From contig OX419757.1 in assembly GCA_948567375.1 (NCBI GenBank), positions 7,316,001 through 7,380,000 on the forward strand: a DNA stretch of 64,000 nt, in the 5' to 3' direction. The first letter of the stretch is position 1. Each line of letters starts with the position of its first letter. The stretch comes from Lunularia cruciata (Eukaryota > Streptophyta > Marchantiopsida > Lunulariales > Lunulariaceae). Shown here piece by piece: positions 12,021 through 24,987 of this stretch. The position numbers were made by a program, and so were the translations under genes. The notes below the pieces were generated by a model, which was not told the origin of the DNA, ran no database searches, and saw only the letters and a list, made by a program, of their open reading frames with translations.

Positions 12021-14682
12021 CTCTTCCACATAATCTTATGAACTTCTAGGCTCTCTGTTCCTGTAACATATCTTTGCAGCTTTGACCCTACACATCATGT
12101 AACTATGCTCGCTAATGTTACGCAGTTCCCACCTACTGTACGGAGAAGAAAACTTCGCCAATCCAAGCCATTAGTCTTGTCCAGAAACCGCTCGAACTTA
12201 TGTATCACTCCTTACAAATTTCCAGTAATAACAAGGATCCGAACAGAAAGAGTCCTCTATGGATCGCATCCTGGAAAGTCGGAGTGTTGGAGAGATTGCA
12301 TGCTGAAAACCTACGCGCGCTATGTTATCACCTTCCGATTTGAGAGATTCGATGGGTGGTAAGTCACTATCAGGACGAGCAGCGAACCAAGAAACACCGT
12401 CCCAGCTTCCTCCTTTACGATGGAAACATGCCTGCTCCGACTCCGCTCGTTGCATCGAACAGCACCGTACAAATAACACACTCAAACAACTGGAGATTGA
12501 ACAAGGCGTTAAAGACGAATAGCCAGACCATGTTGAGACTAAACGGAGCCCCCGCATGGCGATGAACGATCGCCATAACCGACATGATTGGTATAATACC
12601 AACCCTAACCACAATGCTGCTAGAAGAGCGCATCGCAAGATTTCGGGCCGGATCCTTTCCATTCATTCCCTCCCCCCTCCCTTACTTCTACACTACTACT
12701 CCTACTAGCATTCCATTCGGCAGCAACGTCACTGGTCCTGGACTGGAATGGAAGTGCTGTACCACTCCTCCAATTTAGCAAAATTTATCCCCGCTCCCTC
12801 TCCTTTCCACTATTCCCTCTATCTATCTCAGATTTCCATCCCACCTCATCATCATCCCTCACTTACTACTTCTACTTCCTCCTACATATACTCCCTCCCA
12901 CCACCACCACCACCACCTCCTCCTCCTCCTGTATCCTCTCTATCATTCCCCCCTCTCTTTTCCAACTCTTCCGGACTACCCCTGACCCCCGTCCGATTCC
13001 TGTCTGGACTCCTGGATCGTGTCTCTCTGTCCCCTTTCTTTGTCTTTCTTAATTTTCCCCTCATCTATTCCCCGCCCGCCACCATCAGATTTTTCTCTCT
13101 TCTTCATCTTCCGGTCACCCCCTCGTCTGTTCAGGACTTTGTCCGCCACCCGTGTCCTCCATTTCATCTGACTTACACTCAACAAAGCAGAGCCCAGCCA
13201 GCGGCTCTGGAATCTTCCCCCTTTTTCCCCTTCTTTCATTCATTCAATTCATACAATTCATTCATTCACTTCAATTCTCCGCAAACCCCAACCACCACCT
13301 TTCCTGGCCGACTCTTCCTCCGTTTTTTTTTCATGTCCCTTTCCTTTTTCTACTCCTACCACTACTACTACTTCTCTTCTACTTTTCTACTGGTCCGCTC
13401 CTCTTTACTTTTCGGATCCTTCGTCTTCTTCTCTTCATGTGATTGATTTGATTCATTCATTCATTCACTGAGTTGTTTACGCTCTCTGTTTCCGTCAAAT
13501 CAATTCAACTCGAGACTATACTCCTCTCAACTCAATCTTGGCCCCTATTAAGATAGTCCAGCCACCGCCGCTGCCTACGTCGTCGGGAACCAGACTCGAC
13601 GCCGTGCTTTCACGGAATCTAAACACTTTGCGTCCGGTCGTCTACACAGTATATCTCCTGCACATCGACGGTCCGCGCTTTCTTCCACCCGAAACGATTC
13701 GAATAATGCTGAGCATCGCGGCCAAGCGACGGACTCCTGATTGTCGTCGACTCTGACTGAGACTGGTTACCTCGATGCGTTACCGAAAATTTGCTTTGCC
13801 TCAGGTAATACGCGCCTGGGAATTAAACACTCTCCCCGGATACTGGAGCTCCAGAGACCGCCAAGCTGCCTCCGGGAAACTGTATTTAATACATCACCTG
13901 ATCCTGTGTGTTTGAATCAAGAAGGTTATCACGGGCGCGGGTCAATGCACAAGGTCTGACTCATCGCTCTACCCCCGGGGACTTTGCAATTCTTTAGCTC
14001 GGATTGATCGCCCAACGTCGTTGTCATAATAGTCGGCGTCTGAAGCGCTCACACGCGCCGTTAAATTGCTTCGATCTCATAAGTGCGGAGTCCTTACTCG
14101 GAACAACGGGAGTTCCCGACTCTGTGAACTCCCGCTGTATCTGGGACGCGGCCGAGAGGTGAATGAGAGGAAATGCTTTCGGGACAGTAGTATTGATGAT
14201 CGCTCGAGTTTTTTGTGGATTTTGTGTGATTTTCGTCGCAGTATTTGTGTATGCATTTGATGGACAGGTATTACAGGGCCTGTAATAAATTCGTCGCAGC
14301 AGGGCATTGAATCTGCGATGTAAATCGTGTAAAGTGGTGGAATAGAGAGGATAAGCAAATGACGCTTGATGGATGAAGAACTGAGGATTGGAGTAAATGA
14401 AGGAAAATAAACAGGTTGAAGGATATGATCATGGACGGAATGCGCGAGGGGATGTGCTTGTGGAATCAGTGTGAAATTGGAGCTGATTCTAAGGGGAATG
14501 TTGAGACGCAGCGGCAGGTCGGATGCCGTATGGAAACAGCTGGAATTGCGATTTGTGAATTAGATTAGATGAGGTGGAGAATTAGGTCGAGAGGAACTTA
14601 CAGTTGGTGAAGGGAGAATTAATTGGGGGGGCCGACGGACCGATCACATGTTTTGAGATACAAGAAAGATCCGTCACGAGAC
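12021..14682. promoter_or_regulatory. Divergent promoter region between the ARID-PHD and GTG genes
   Basis: These 2.66 kb separate two start codons pointing away from each other, so they must hold both promoters and 5' UTRs. The stretch 12650-13450 is strongly pyrimidine-rich on the plus strand, with a (CCA)n/(CCT)n run at about 12898-12930, many CTT/CCT clusters and TTCA repeats near 13230-13270 and 13450-13470. A 699-base open frame at 12748-13446 encodes a Pro/Ser/Phe-rich low-complexity product. I read it as a by-product of the skew, not a gene. Just before the GTG start, a two-codon upstream ORF (ATG TTT TGA, 14648-14656) lies 26 nt away, and an acceptor-like CAG at 14601-14603 hints at a 5'-UTR intron. 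Confidence 0.55.
12898..12932. repeat. (CCA)n-(CCT)n compound microsatellite
   Basis: A run of CCA triplets is followed by a run of CCT triplets within a pyrimidine-rich tract. On the plus strand it would read as polyproline, on the minus strand as polyglycine. Confidence 0.85.
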
Positions 14683-17600
14683 ATGGGGCTCGGGATTATC
14701 ATTTACGATACGTTAGTGATAGGTGGATCCTTGGTAGGGTCAGCCTGGGCAGGATTATGGTTCTTGAACAGGAAGTTGTACAAGGACTACGAGGAGAAGC
14801 ATGCGCTCGTGCAGATTTTGTTCGGTGTGGTCTTCGCTTTTTCTTGCAATCTGCTCCAGCTGGTCTTGTTTGAGATTATCCCTGTGCTATCAGAAGGGTG
14901 AGCGATCTAGCTTTGTTTGTTCACTGTGTTGAGGTACTCTCGAACCGCTAGCTGCACGCATTCTCGAATCAGTGACAGATTACAACACTGACAAGTCAAT
15001 ACTTACAGACTGGCCAATCGTCAGGAGCTTGCGGAATTCTTCATATTGCACTTCATTCTGTGAACCAGATATTGTGAAGAAAAAACCGGGATTAAAAGGG
15101 ATAGAAGACAAGATGCAGTTAAGGACCAAATTCCTTCGATCGGAAGAGTTTTCTGAGACAGTAGACTAGTTACGGACGATGTTTGAATTCTGTCAACGGG
15201 AAGTACACTTAGTGGAGATTATGTAGGTCACGTTCTCTTGAAGTCTTGAAGTAGGCAGTGAATGGAGTTAAGTGGAGCCAAGTACACGCATTTTATGAGG
15301 TAGAGGAGAGCAAGTCAAAATGATAGGGAATTCCTGACCGGGAATGGCACACTTCAATTCAGCACGGATAGAATCTAACCCTACTAGTGTATCAGTAGAA
15401 CTGGCTTACCCGTGCTAGAAGTGCAATCAAATGCTACTATGAAATCCTGCTTTCATAACATTACGTCTGATCATTTATATATACAACAACGAACCAAGGA
15501 TCCAGTTGAACCTTATGATTAGCAGATCGTCTCATACACAACTGGCCCCGATGTACTTTAGTGTCGCGATAAAGAATTCGGTAAATAGCATCAAAATTTC
15601 GGAAAACTCCATGTCTCAGTTTTTATGCATCATCAGGTACCCGGCTGATAGATGCTTGGCTTTTAGGTCGTCTGGACTATAAGAAAGAAAGGTACCATGT
15701 CTCTGCGCTAACACACATATTATTAATTTGGAAGGAGCAGGCGGGCTTCATATGCCCGTACTTGGGCGAGTTGTGGCCTCGACAAGAAGTTATGAGATTG
15801 ATATCAGCACAATCACACATTGTCGCTAGCCTCCCTTGGCAATTCCTATGAGAATAGCTACTTAGGATAAAGATTCATGCTGGATAATGAGCTTGCTTGC
15901 AGAGCATCTGGACTTACAAAACTGTTGTTATTTGTTTGCAGTGCTCGTTGGATAAACTGGAAGCTTGATCTCTTTTGTCTGGTCATTGTGCTCGTGTTCG
16001 TTCTTCCGTACTACCATTGCTACTTAATCCTACGGAATAATGGTATTCTTCTTATGCTATCCAGCTAATTTTGAGTCATAACTGGCTTCATGACCGCTGG
16101 GGCTTACATTCTGTGTGCAACCTATCTAAGTTTCCAGTCCACGACCACCTTTTCCCTACACTTCCTACAGCCTGTTTAGTTGTGATTCGAGCCAAATGTC
16201 CACGAAGTTGTCGAACTCAGCATCCAAGGAAAAGCTTTTGTTACAGAGCTGTAACATTATAACTATGCAATTCAATCCATATATACTTGGCATAAAAACA
16301 GATTGAAGATCCAAACATCAGCCATTTAGAAGAAGTGCCAGGAGGCAGCAATTGTTGCTGAATATGTTAGAGACGGAGCTTCTTGAAGCTACACGTGCTA
16401 ATAAACCCTTTCTTGAACTGACCTCCGGAATCTTCTATATTCGTTACAGCAGCTTCATAACTTCTGAAGCTATTCTTCTTTTGCATCCGTGCTGTATAAT
16501 CTTTGGAAAACCAAATTTGTATAATCTTATGTTACTGGTCACCATATTTTGTTCTGATGCAAAGCGACATTCAGGGACAGGGACCTTGTTATGGACGTCT
16601 TTGCTTCCTTCAAATGCAAGTCTCCGCTCTATGTATATCTTGGGGGCTGTTTTACAATATTCCAGCTATTGACGTTTTTACGTTTCCTGTGATGTAGGAG
16701 TAGGGAATAAACGCGCAGCAACAAGTGCAGTGATGTTTTTAACAGCGTTCCTATATGCGTTCTGGCGAATGGGCATTCACTTCCCCATGCCATCACCAGA
16801 GAAAGGTTGTACTCTGTCGAGTAGCGAATGCTAAAATATTGCGGATATTGATATCTGTAGAAGCAACATCTGCCTGCTTTATATGCTAAGACATCGGCTG
16901 TAGAAGGAAGTTAGAGTGGCGAATTTGTTACTAACACTGGAAAGGGTTAACGCGCTGCTCCGAACATCCGAAATACTTGCACTCGACTGACTATAAATCT
17001 TCCATTACCAGGCCTTTTCACTATGGCACAGCTCGTCAGCCGCCTTGGTGTAATTGGGGTTACTTTGATGGCTGTATTATCTGGATTTGGAGCTATCAAC
17101 CTGCCCTACAGTTATTTGGCTCTCTTCACGAGGTATGATGTAGCTGTAGTGGTGTCCTCTAGATGTTACTAGACAGAAGGACTGCATCTTATCTGCGATT
17201 TATTTAGATGCTTGAGAATGCTTGCTATTCCATCACGTCATCTACTCCAGTGCAACGTTTTTCTCTGTATTGCCGAGATAACGTACTACGAATCGGCTTC
17301 TGGACTCCATGCCACCAAATCGTGAAGTCGTATAATCGAGTGTGATGTAAATAAAGGCAAACTCTGCCCGTTGCGAATATTTCCCTAATGGAATAAGCTT
17401 GAGTTGTTACAGTCGTCATCTGTTAACCTTACAAGGACTGAGCTACAGTCTTTCACTCCCAACAACAAATAATTGTTTAGGGACATGCTAATTTTGACGG
17501 ACTACATTTCTATAACCCTATCTCTACATCCCTATCTCAACTACACGCTCCATAGGAGGGCATAGTTGTTGGATAGTAAGTTACGATTAGAAAGTGCCTT

Positions 17601-20543
17601 CTAGGTCGGTTGTAAGCGACACGTTGGTCTGTGATACCTGTCTGAAGTAGATCATGCAGATGATGACTGGTGGATTGACAGGGAAATTGATGAAGTTGAT
17701 ATCGCTGCCTTGGAGAGGCGTCTACTGCACGCTCTTGAGATGTCCATAGCTAAGAAAAAGAAGATTCTGTTAGCGCGTAAACATATGGAACGGCTGCAGG
17801 TCTCCATGGAGGTATATATATCTTGATTGAACTGAGTGCTCAACTTGGCAGGTTTTTACCACATAAACGTACCTGCAAGTGAAATTCAATAGTTCTCAGA
17901 TGGCCTGAGATCAAATACGCATATTTGCAACTCTTAGCACTACCTTACACCCTCTGAGAGCTGGGGATCTTCAGCATGTTCCACTCGCTTTGGCGCTCCT
18001 TTTTGACTGATATTTGTTGGAGTAAACATGACCTCATCGTCACAATACTCTTGCAGCAAGCTGAATCCAAGTCCTTTATGAAGCGACTGGTTGGGACTGT
18101 TGTACGAACTGTCCAAGAAGACGATCGTGAGCAAGGTAACTGTATATCATCTTGAGAATGTATGTTAGCACAAACATCCACGTCACAAGATTTTGGGAGT
18201 TTACATATTCTGTAACGGTAGTGTGCTCTGTTCTTTTCAAAAGTTTGCATGCGATTCAACATGTTTGTTCGCAACCACTCGTTCTTCTTTTGTCCGGAAT
18301 CTGGGTTCAATATCTTGGTTGCGGGTCCCAAAGTCTGTGAAAGTTTAACCTTTTATTTCACAGAAATAAGAGTCAACGAGGAGGAAGTGAAGGCTTTAGA
18401 GGAGCTCTCAAGGCAGCTCTTCCTAGAAGTTTATGAACTCCGGCAAGCGAAGGTTTGGTTTCTCTGCTGATCATTAACAGATCGGTTGCGTTCCTCAGGA
18501 GTGAAACTCTCATAACTGCAACCATCCCGATTCCTTGAGCTTGCTGATCCGTTGCATTTGAATTGCTAAGTTTATCGATGTTTTGATATCTCTATCTAAT
18601 GTCGTCTCTAATTTATAGGGAGACTTAGGCTCTCTAGAAATTGGCACCTTCATGATGGAATTTCCAGTTGCTGGAATGCTTGACTCTTATAATCCCTTCG
18701 ACTGGGCAGGAAGCAGCGATCTTCTCTAGAACATGGAGGGGCCATGTCAACAACTTTCTCGGCTATGTGTGTTCAGTATATTGTGTGTACAAAATGCTGA
18801 AGGTAACTTGTTCTTTCAATCATCAAGCTCATTTTCTTGCTGGTCATTGCGAGACTGGTGGTTGAGATGCAGGGTGTATAGGTGAGATATTCCGCCATAA
18901 GTACCCTGTTCATGGTCTAACTGGACTAATTGCTTGATTTGGTTGCAGTCAGCACAAAGTGTTCTATTCAAAGAGGTAAACTGTTTTGATTCTTTTGATT
19001 CTTCGATTCCATTACACTCTCCTCTTTACTTTCTGCTAAAACACACGCGTCTTTCGAGTTTTGTCTCAAACTGAGGCTTTTAGCATCTGTCAGGTTCTGG
19101 AGCTGATATAGAAGCGCCTGGCCCAGTCCGGGTGATATATTCTGAATTAGTGCGTCTGAGGGAGATGGTCTACTCCTTCTAATTTGCATGACCTTCTAGG
19201 AAAGGAGTGTTTGGCGAGTCTCTCTTCTGCCATTGAGGATCAAATGGTCTTTGCAAACTCAAAGGCCACCAATTTGAACGAAGTACTAAATGTAGATCAG
19301 CAAATTCTTGTAGTAGTAGTAGAGTGTATGGCGTAGTCAAACTCATATTGAAAATTTCCCTCAAATCACCTGAATAAAGACCGTGAGGTTATCGGTGAAG
19401 ATTTCTCATTGAAATCGTGGCCAGGAATACCTACTTGACAGTTCGAACTTGGTATGTTATCGCAGTCAAATTCTGTGGACCCGGTTACACAAACCATCAG
19501 TATTTTCCTGCAGTTCTTTGACATTGGAATCAACGTCAACCTCTGGTCTCAGGTTCGTTTTGCTCTTTTATTCAGTTACATCTGTTTCTAGCTGTATGAG
19601 AGCGTAATTGCTTCTGCAACAAGCTTCCCTGTAGACAAAGACAGCAGATCAGCAAATGTATATCATATAGTTCACTATTTCCAGGTAATGTATGAGTAGA
19701 AGTTTGGACAATACTTTCGCTGAAACTGTTTTCCAGTTTATTGTAGGAAAATATATCACGATGAGTACAGTTACGCCACTGGAAGCGATCTTTTCTGTGA
19801 CGCCACCGCACGTCGAAATCCACCTAATTTTATATTGTTTGTCCTGCAGTATATCTCACTTATATTTATTGGTGTTCTTATCGCCATCTCTTTGAGGGGG
19901 TTTCTGTCCAACTTAATGAAGGTCCGTCATCTGTGTACATCTTGTTACAGATTAGGGACCACCTGTGTTTACAGATTTCACTCCTCAATGCATATACTTC
20001 CTGTAACACTGTAGCCCGACAACCGCAGTGACTTATCAATTGACCTCATCGATTGTTGTGTGCAGTTTTTCTTCGCAGTTTCTGGAGGTAGTGGCACTTC
20101 CAGTAATGTTGTGCTCTTCTTATCTGAAATCATGGGCATGTACTTTCTTTCGTCAATCTTGCTCATTAGAAAAAATCTCCCTTTGGAATACAGGTAAGTC
20201 TATCATTATCATTCTGCAAATGTTGAGATAGTGCAGTGTTTATTTTCATGTGTTTTGTAGAATATATATGTATCAAATGCTGTAGCGGACAGTTCAAGTC
20301 AGACAACAGGTATTGTAGTTAAAACCTAGAACCACTTTTTCCTGCGGTGCACTTCGGTTTGAACTAGAACTGGTTTTCAACACATGCAGGTCCTTGATCA
20401 CCGATGTACTTGGAGGCGATATTCAGTTCAATTTTTATCATCGGTGGTTCGATGCAATTTTTGTTGCCAGTTCTCTTGTTTCACTGGTGCTTCTTACTGC
20501 TCACTATTCTTCCCGACGCGCTGAAAAGAATCCGGTTGATTGA
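14683..20543 (+). CDS. GTG1: GTG/Golgi-pH-regulator-like membrane protein, 13 exons
   Basis: Predicted 467 residues, essentially the same length as Arabidopsis GTG1 (468), a polytopic membrane protein described as a GPCR-type G protein/ABA receptor and related to the Golgi anion channel GPHR. Exons: 14683-14897, 15942-16042, 16698-16805, 17012-17132, 17682-17811, 18057-18135, 18364-18452, 18710-18802, 18949-18975, 19466-19552, 19850-19921, 20066-20193, 20390-20543. All introns are GT-AG and all phases fit. Diagnostic segments are [20 protein letters not shown] at the N-terminus, [28 protein letters not shown]-like (here [20 protein letters not shown]), the loop helix with [31 protein letters not shown], and [18 protein letters not shown] at the C-terminus. 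The ATG at 14683 gives the usual MGxG start. Subfamily (GTG1 versus GTG2) cannot be told, and 3'-UTR introns are possible. Confidence 0.95.
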
Positions 20544-23500
20544 GATCGGCATAAAGGTAGTCATTTGCCTTTGCATCAAGCTTGAAATGTGCTAGTCGCA
20601 TAGCAGCATGCCACTTAGCTATTAGATGACTCTTGTTATGAACGCAAACCAACTCCGGCTTGTGGTGCAATTCATCTGGTTATATACATCAAGATGCGTT
20701 GCCTCGAACAACAGGTTTTTCAACCACAAAAGATTGTATTATCAGCCAAGGCAACTGAGAAATACCAGTACCTTCGATTACCTTGGTAGTAACTGTTTGC
20801 CATCCCGGCTGTGTGGCAACTTGCAGACTACGTTCACAAAGGTAGATTAAGTTACAAAGCATCTATCGCAATTGGTCATTACTTTTAGATTTCAAGCAGT
20901 AAATCGTGAGAAACATATCTCAGAGTTCACCGTGGTGCACCCTCGTTTTCATCACGACCAGGAACATTTGCCTGGATCTTTTGTGGAGGAGACAGGGCAC
21001 CTGGTTTATCTCATTGATGTTCAGCATCGCTTTTCGAATTAATATGGAAAGATAGTTACTTGAAAGGGACTTTACGTTTGCCACTCGGGGGCCACCACAT
21101 CTGAGTGGCAGTAAGAAAGCACAATTGCATAGTACAATCTTTTGTACAAGGATGTGTTTTCTCTTGTTTCTTTCTGTATTTTCGGTGATGTGCCTTAATA
21201 TTATCTATGATTGCTTTGTCCGCTCATTTCAAGCGACAGGCTATGGTATTGCATTTATACGATACTCATTGCAGGTGAGGAGCTTAAACATTCATTTTTA
21301 ATTGCGGAGAAAGAATATACTAAGGGTAAGCAATAAGATATAGAAACAACCCCATGGATAAGCACCAGGTGTTGGACCTACATCAATACAGCGTAGGTTG
21401 TACACTAAAGACAGTCAACGAATTTCGGTTATTTGAATGTCATTCCATAGATTCATGAAGAGAGTAACATTGCCTGGAAGTGTGAGACTAACTATTGATT
21501 CTCTCCCGAAGAGTATCGTACCCTCAGTAAGAATATAGAATTCATTGAGTGAAATGCCTGAAGTCTTATGAGCCTTGCAAGTTGGTCAATAGGTAAAACC
21601 CATTTGGTGGACCAATAGATAGATCAGCAAGAATTATTCTTCTTTCAAAGCTGAATCTATGGATTTCTTATCTCTGCCTAACCTGGCGTTTATTTCTTTG
21701 TCTGCTACGAGCTAAGTGCAACATATTCCATTCTAAAGTCACATTTCCTCCATGAAGTGGGGGCCCACTCCTTGTATTGTTCTTGGTATTGAAAAGGAGT
21801 TAGGCTACACCGTCTTTGTTCCTTCCTTCTCTTCTAACGAATCTTGGGTTAAACAAAAGAGTCTATTCTATCAGAGTAGAAAAAGGATACAATACAAGGA
21901 TGAAACAAAGGAGGTAAAATGGAGCTAAGTCCCAATAGTATCGGGAATGAGAAATCTGCACTTTTGCACCTAAGATATCCTTGCTATCCTCCATTTTACC
22001 TTTTCTTTTTTTTCGTTTTACCTATGGATGGCTTGATGTGGTCTTCCCATCCTTAGTGTTTTCTACACGGCCGCCTTTTTCTCCGGGCTATGCAAGTCGT
22101 AAGGTCTATTCTATCAGAATATACAATTCCTCTTTTCTAGTCCCTCTTCGGCCACAGAGATAACCTCACGTAATACGTATGGGTTCACCTAGGGTTAGCA
22201 CAAGAGTTTGTTTTATCGGAGTATACCACTCCTCTTGCTTCTTTCTCATTACATATATTACCTAAATTATACCTTCAATCACTACAAAGTCGACTTCTAG
22301 CCATTGCTTGGCAATATCCCGTTCATGGTTTTATGATGTTTATCATCTAAACTTGAGTTAAGTTTTTACATTATAGAGTATTACATTCCCTATGAAATAT
22401 TTGCTTAATGTAAATTTTTATAACAAACTTATACTCCATCTAACTTGAGACTTTCTTCACTTTTTATCCGTGTGTGCAATTCAAGAAGTAGTTATTTATT
22501 ATTTGTTGATACATACATAAGTATTTACTTTTGGTAATATGTTAACTGGTAATGGTTTGGTTTTGCTCTTATACATTTTACTATACATTTCTATGTAGAT
22601 TTGAGAGATAGATTGAGTACTTTTTTAGATAAGAAATAGCTTATCTTTATGTGTAAATTCTTGAATATGAAGAAAAATTTCAAAAAGTTATGTAAATAAT
22701 CCAATCTACTCAAAAATTTCTTCAAATTTATTTAGCAAATGAATTTTAGATTTTTATTATATTAAACCTTCCATATTGAAACATTGTTATTGGTAAGTAT
22801 ATTGATGCGCTTAATGAACTTAAGAATTGTTTATTTTTGTCTCAAGCATCTCTTCTTGTTCATGTCTAGTTGCTATATTATATTTTATGACTCTTTAATC
22901 TTTAGTGATATTTTTCACGTGTCTTTTAACAGACCGGTGCTCATAGGTGATCGAGGAGGTAATGATAAGAGAAGTGCTAAATTTCTAGAGGAAATATGTG
23001 ATTTCTGCATAATTATATTAATTATTATATAAATATTAATATTCATGTATTTTCAATAACACACCAATATCTCTTTATAAATAAATATCAGTTATTAATA
23101 AATAATTTAATTTAACTGATTACAAATTTAATAATTTTATTCGTCTCTGCAATTATCAATATAAGATCAAGGACGTTGTGGATCAATGATTTTATTCTTT
23201 GATTGGAAATAACTTACACTCGTATCGTGTGGAAATTATGTCTGAATTCTTTTAATTCTTTGGTGTAATTTAAGACCTTATACAAGTAGAAATTTTTTGC
23301 ATGAATGAGAAAAAATACACGTAGGATGAAAATCCAGATATACTCTTATTCATACGAGAGATTCAAACAATCGAATGTAATTCACACATGACATGATGTG
23401 AATGATTGTAAACTCGATTGGTTCGAATTCGCATAGGATGTAAATGATTTTAAAGTCGATTGTGATGCTTTAAAACCTGATGTGGATCATTCTACAATGA

Positions 23501-24740
23501 AATTATTAAATGTAGATAAAATACGGAAATTTGATTCTTTTACTTAACATTATTCGACAAGTAAAATATAATTTCATTTACTCAATTGTCCTTTTAAAAG
23601 AAATATAAAGGTGTTAATCTTAATTAAAAATTAAAAAATTTCTGCCTTGATAATTTTCACCTTCTCTTTATCTACCTCAACACCTCTCCGAGAGATACAG
23701 AGATACACTGAGCTTCAGTCATAAGATAATAGCATTTTTCAGGGTGTAATGATAGTGGAGAACTTCAACATCTTTCAAATGCCTTTTGAGGGTAAGAGAA
23801 GTGATTAATTCTTCGTTCAAAGACAAAGAAGCCATCAATGAATATTTCCTTGAATTTTTTGAATATTATTTATAAATATTTCCAATAAAAAATTATTTAG
23901 CTTAAGTTTTAATAAAAATATTGAAAAATAAAAAATTATAATTATAATTAATTTTTCCTTATGTTATAGAACTTAATTGACAATTTAGCTTCACAGATTA
24001 GAATTTAAAGTTCTGCTTAGAACTTTTCTTTAATATACACTATATATAATCTACATTTTAGATTGCCTTCAACTCTAAGGTAATTTAACTATTAGATAAC
24101 TAAATTCACTCTTGGATGTATATTTCATTTAAAGGAACATTAATATTAATCACCGGGAAATTTAATGATCAATATCATTGTTTAAGCGATGTACCGGCAA
24201 AATAGTTTACGTACCGATAAAAGAATTGTCCTTTTGAATGTGAAATTGCGAAATAAAGGAAATATACTATACAAATCTAATAACACTTGGAAATGCAAAT
24301 TATACAAATTTTATACTATACAGATTCCAATTCCAGTTTTGAAAATAAATAATTCAGAAATTTGAGGTCAGCATATGAAAAGAAAATTCGAGAATGGAAA
24401 GTATAAAATATAAAGATTTTAGAGATTAATCTGATATTGAAAATAAAAATAATTAATCGATGAAAATTCACGTTTGAAAGTTTAACCAAAACTCTGAACT
24501 AAATCCACATATGAAGACAGCCAAGTCACATATTATATTCACATTAAAAGAAACTGCATTAACTTATATTTAAAAAATTATCAAGAACTAGGAAACGGTT
24601 TCTTTTCATTATTATATACAAATTAATTTTGATTTCAAAATAAGACCATTTTATTGTCATAGTCTAGACCGTGTAGAAAGGAAAAGAGTTAGTTAACTCA
24701 GGTACAGCTAACTATATCACTCGGTAACTTTTACAGAGCA
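20544..24740. other. AT-rich spacer with degenerate repeats, no gene recognised
   Basis: The left part should include the GTG 3' UTR. From about 22260 to 24700 the DNA becomes very AT-rich, without long frames or recognisable protein similarity, and looks like decayed mobile DNA. Around 21760-22230 there is repeat structure, listed separately. A frame at 20840-21042 ending in TAA has codon-like appearance but no ATG and no recognisable similarity, so I do not call it. Confidence 0.5.
21760..22240. repeat. Dispersed repeat with internal inverted segments
   Basis: Short phrases recur inside this block. A tctattctatcag-type motif occurs near 21861 and 22104, with a diverged version near 22209. 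CCTTGTATTGT near 21773 is matched by its reverse complement near 21890, and GGAGGTAAAATGGAG near 21909 by TCCTCCATTTTACC near 21988. Part of the block (about 21988-22085, with the phrases CTTGATGTGGTCTTCCCATC and ACACGGCCGCCTTT) has a diverged relative at about 44727-44812. This is typical of an old transposon or LTR remnant; its class cannot be decided. Confidence 0.55.
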
Positions 24741-24987
24741 ACAACAGGTGAGGCCATTCAGCAGACGATTAGGCGAATCGAGGTGGATATAGTCGAGGAA
24801 TCTTGTCCGCCATCGTCAGCTCATGAGGGGTACTTATCGTTTATGGATGTCCGTACAGTAAGCCACGTTGAGGCTGGCAGTACAGCGCCATTGACAAGGG
24901 TTCCGGGATCGAATTTGGGTTGAGACAGCGCCGTGCAGGGTCTTCCTCAATTACAGAGGAGAGGAAGGCTTCACAGAAATAGTAGCC

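Noticed and set aside
12748-13446. 232-codon plus-strand open frame rich in Pro, Ser and Phe
   Set aside because: Composition follows the pyrimidine skew and microsatellites, there is no domain, and it sits in the divergent promoter region.
14604-14901. Longer N-terminal extension of the GTG protein
   Set aside because: The upstream frame has no ATG, and the family starts at the MGxG encoded at 14683.
20840-21042. Coding-looking plus-strand frame after the GTG stop (…HPRFHHDQEHLPGSF…)
   Set aside because: No ATG, no recognisable similarity and no clear splice partner; probably 3' UTR or chance.
23400-23450. GGTTCGAATTC as a tRNA B-box
   Set aside because: No acceptor stem or A-box at the right distance.
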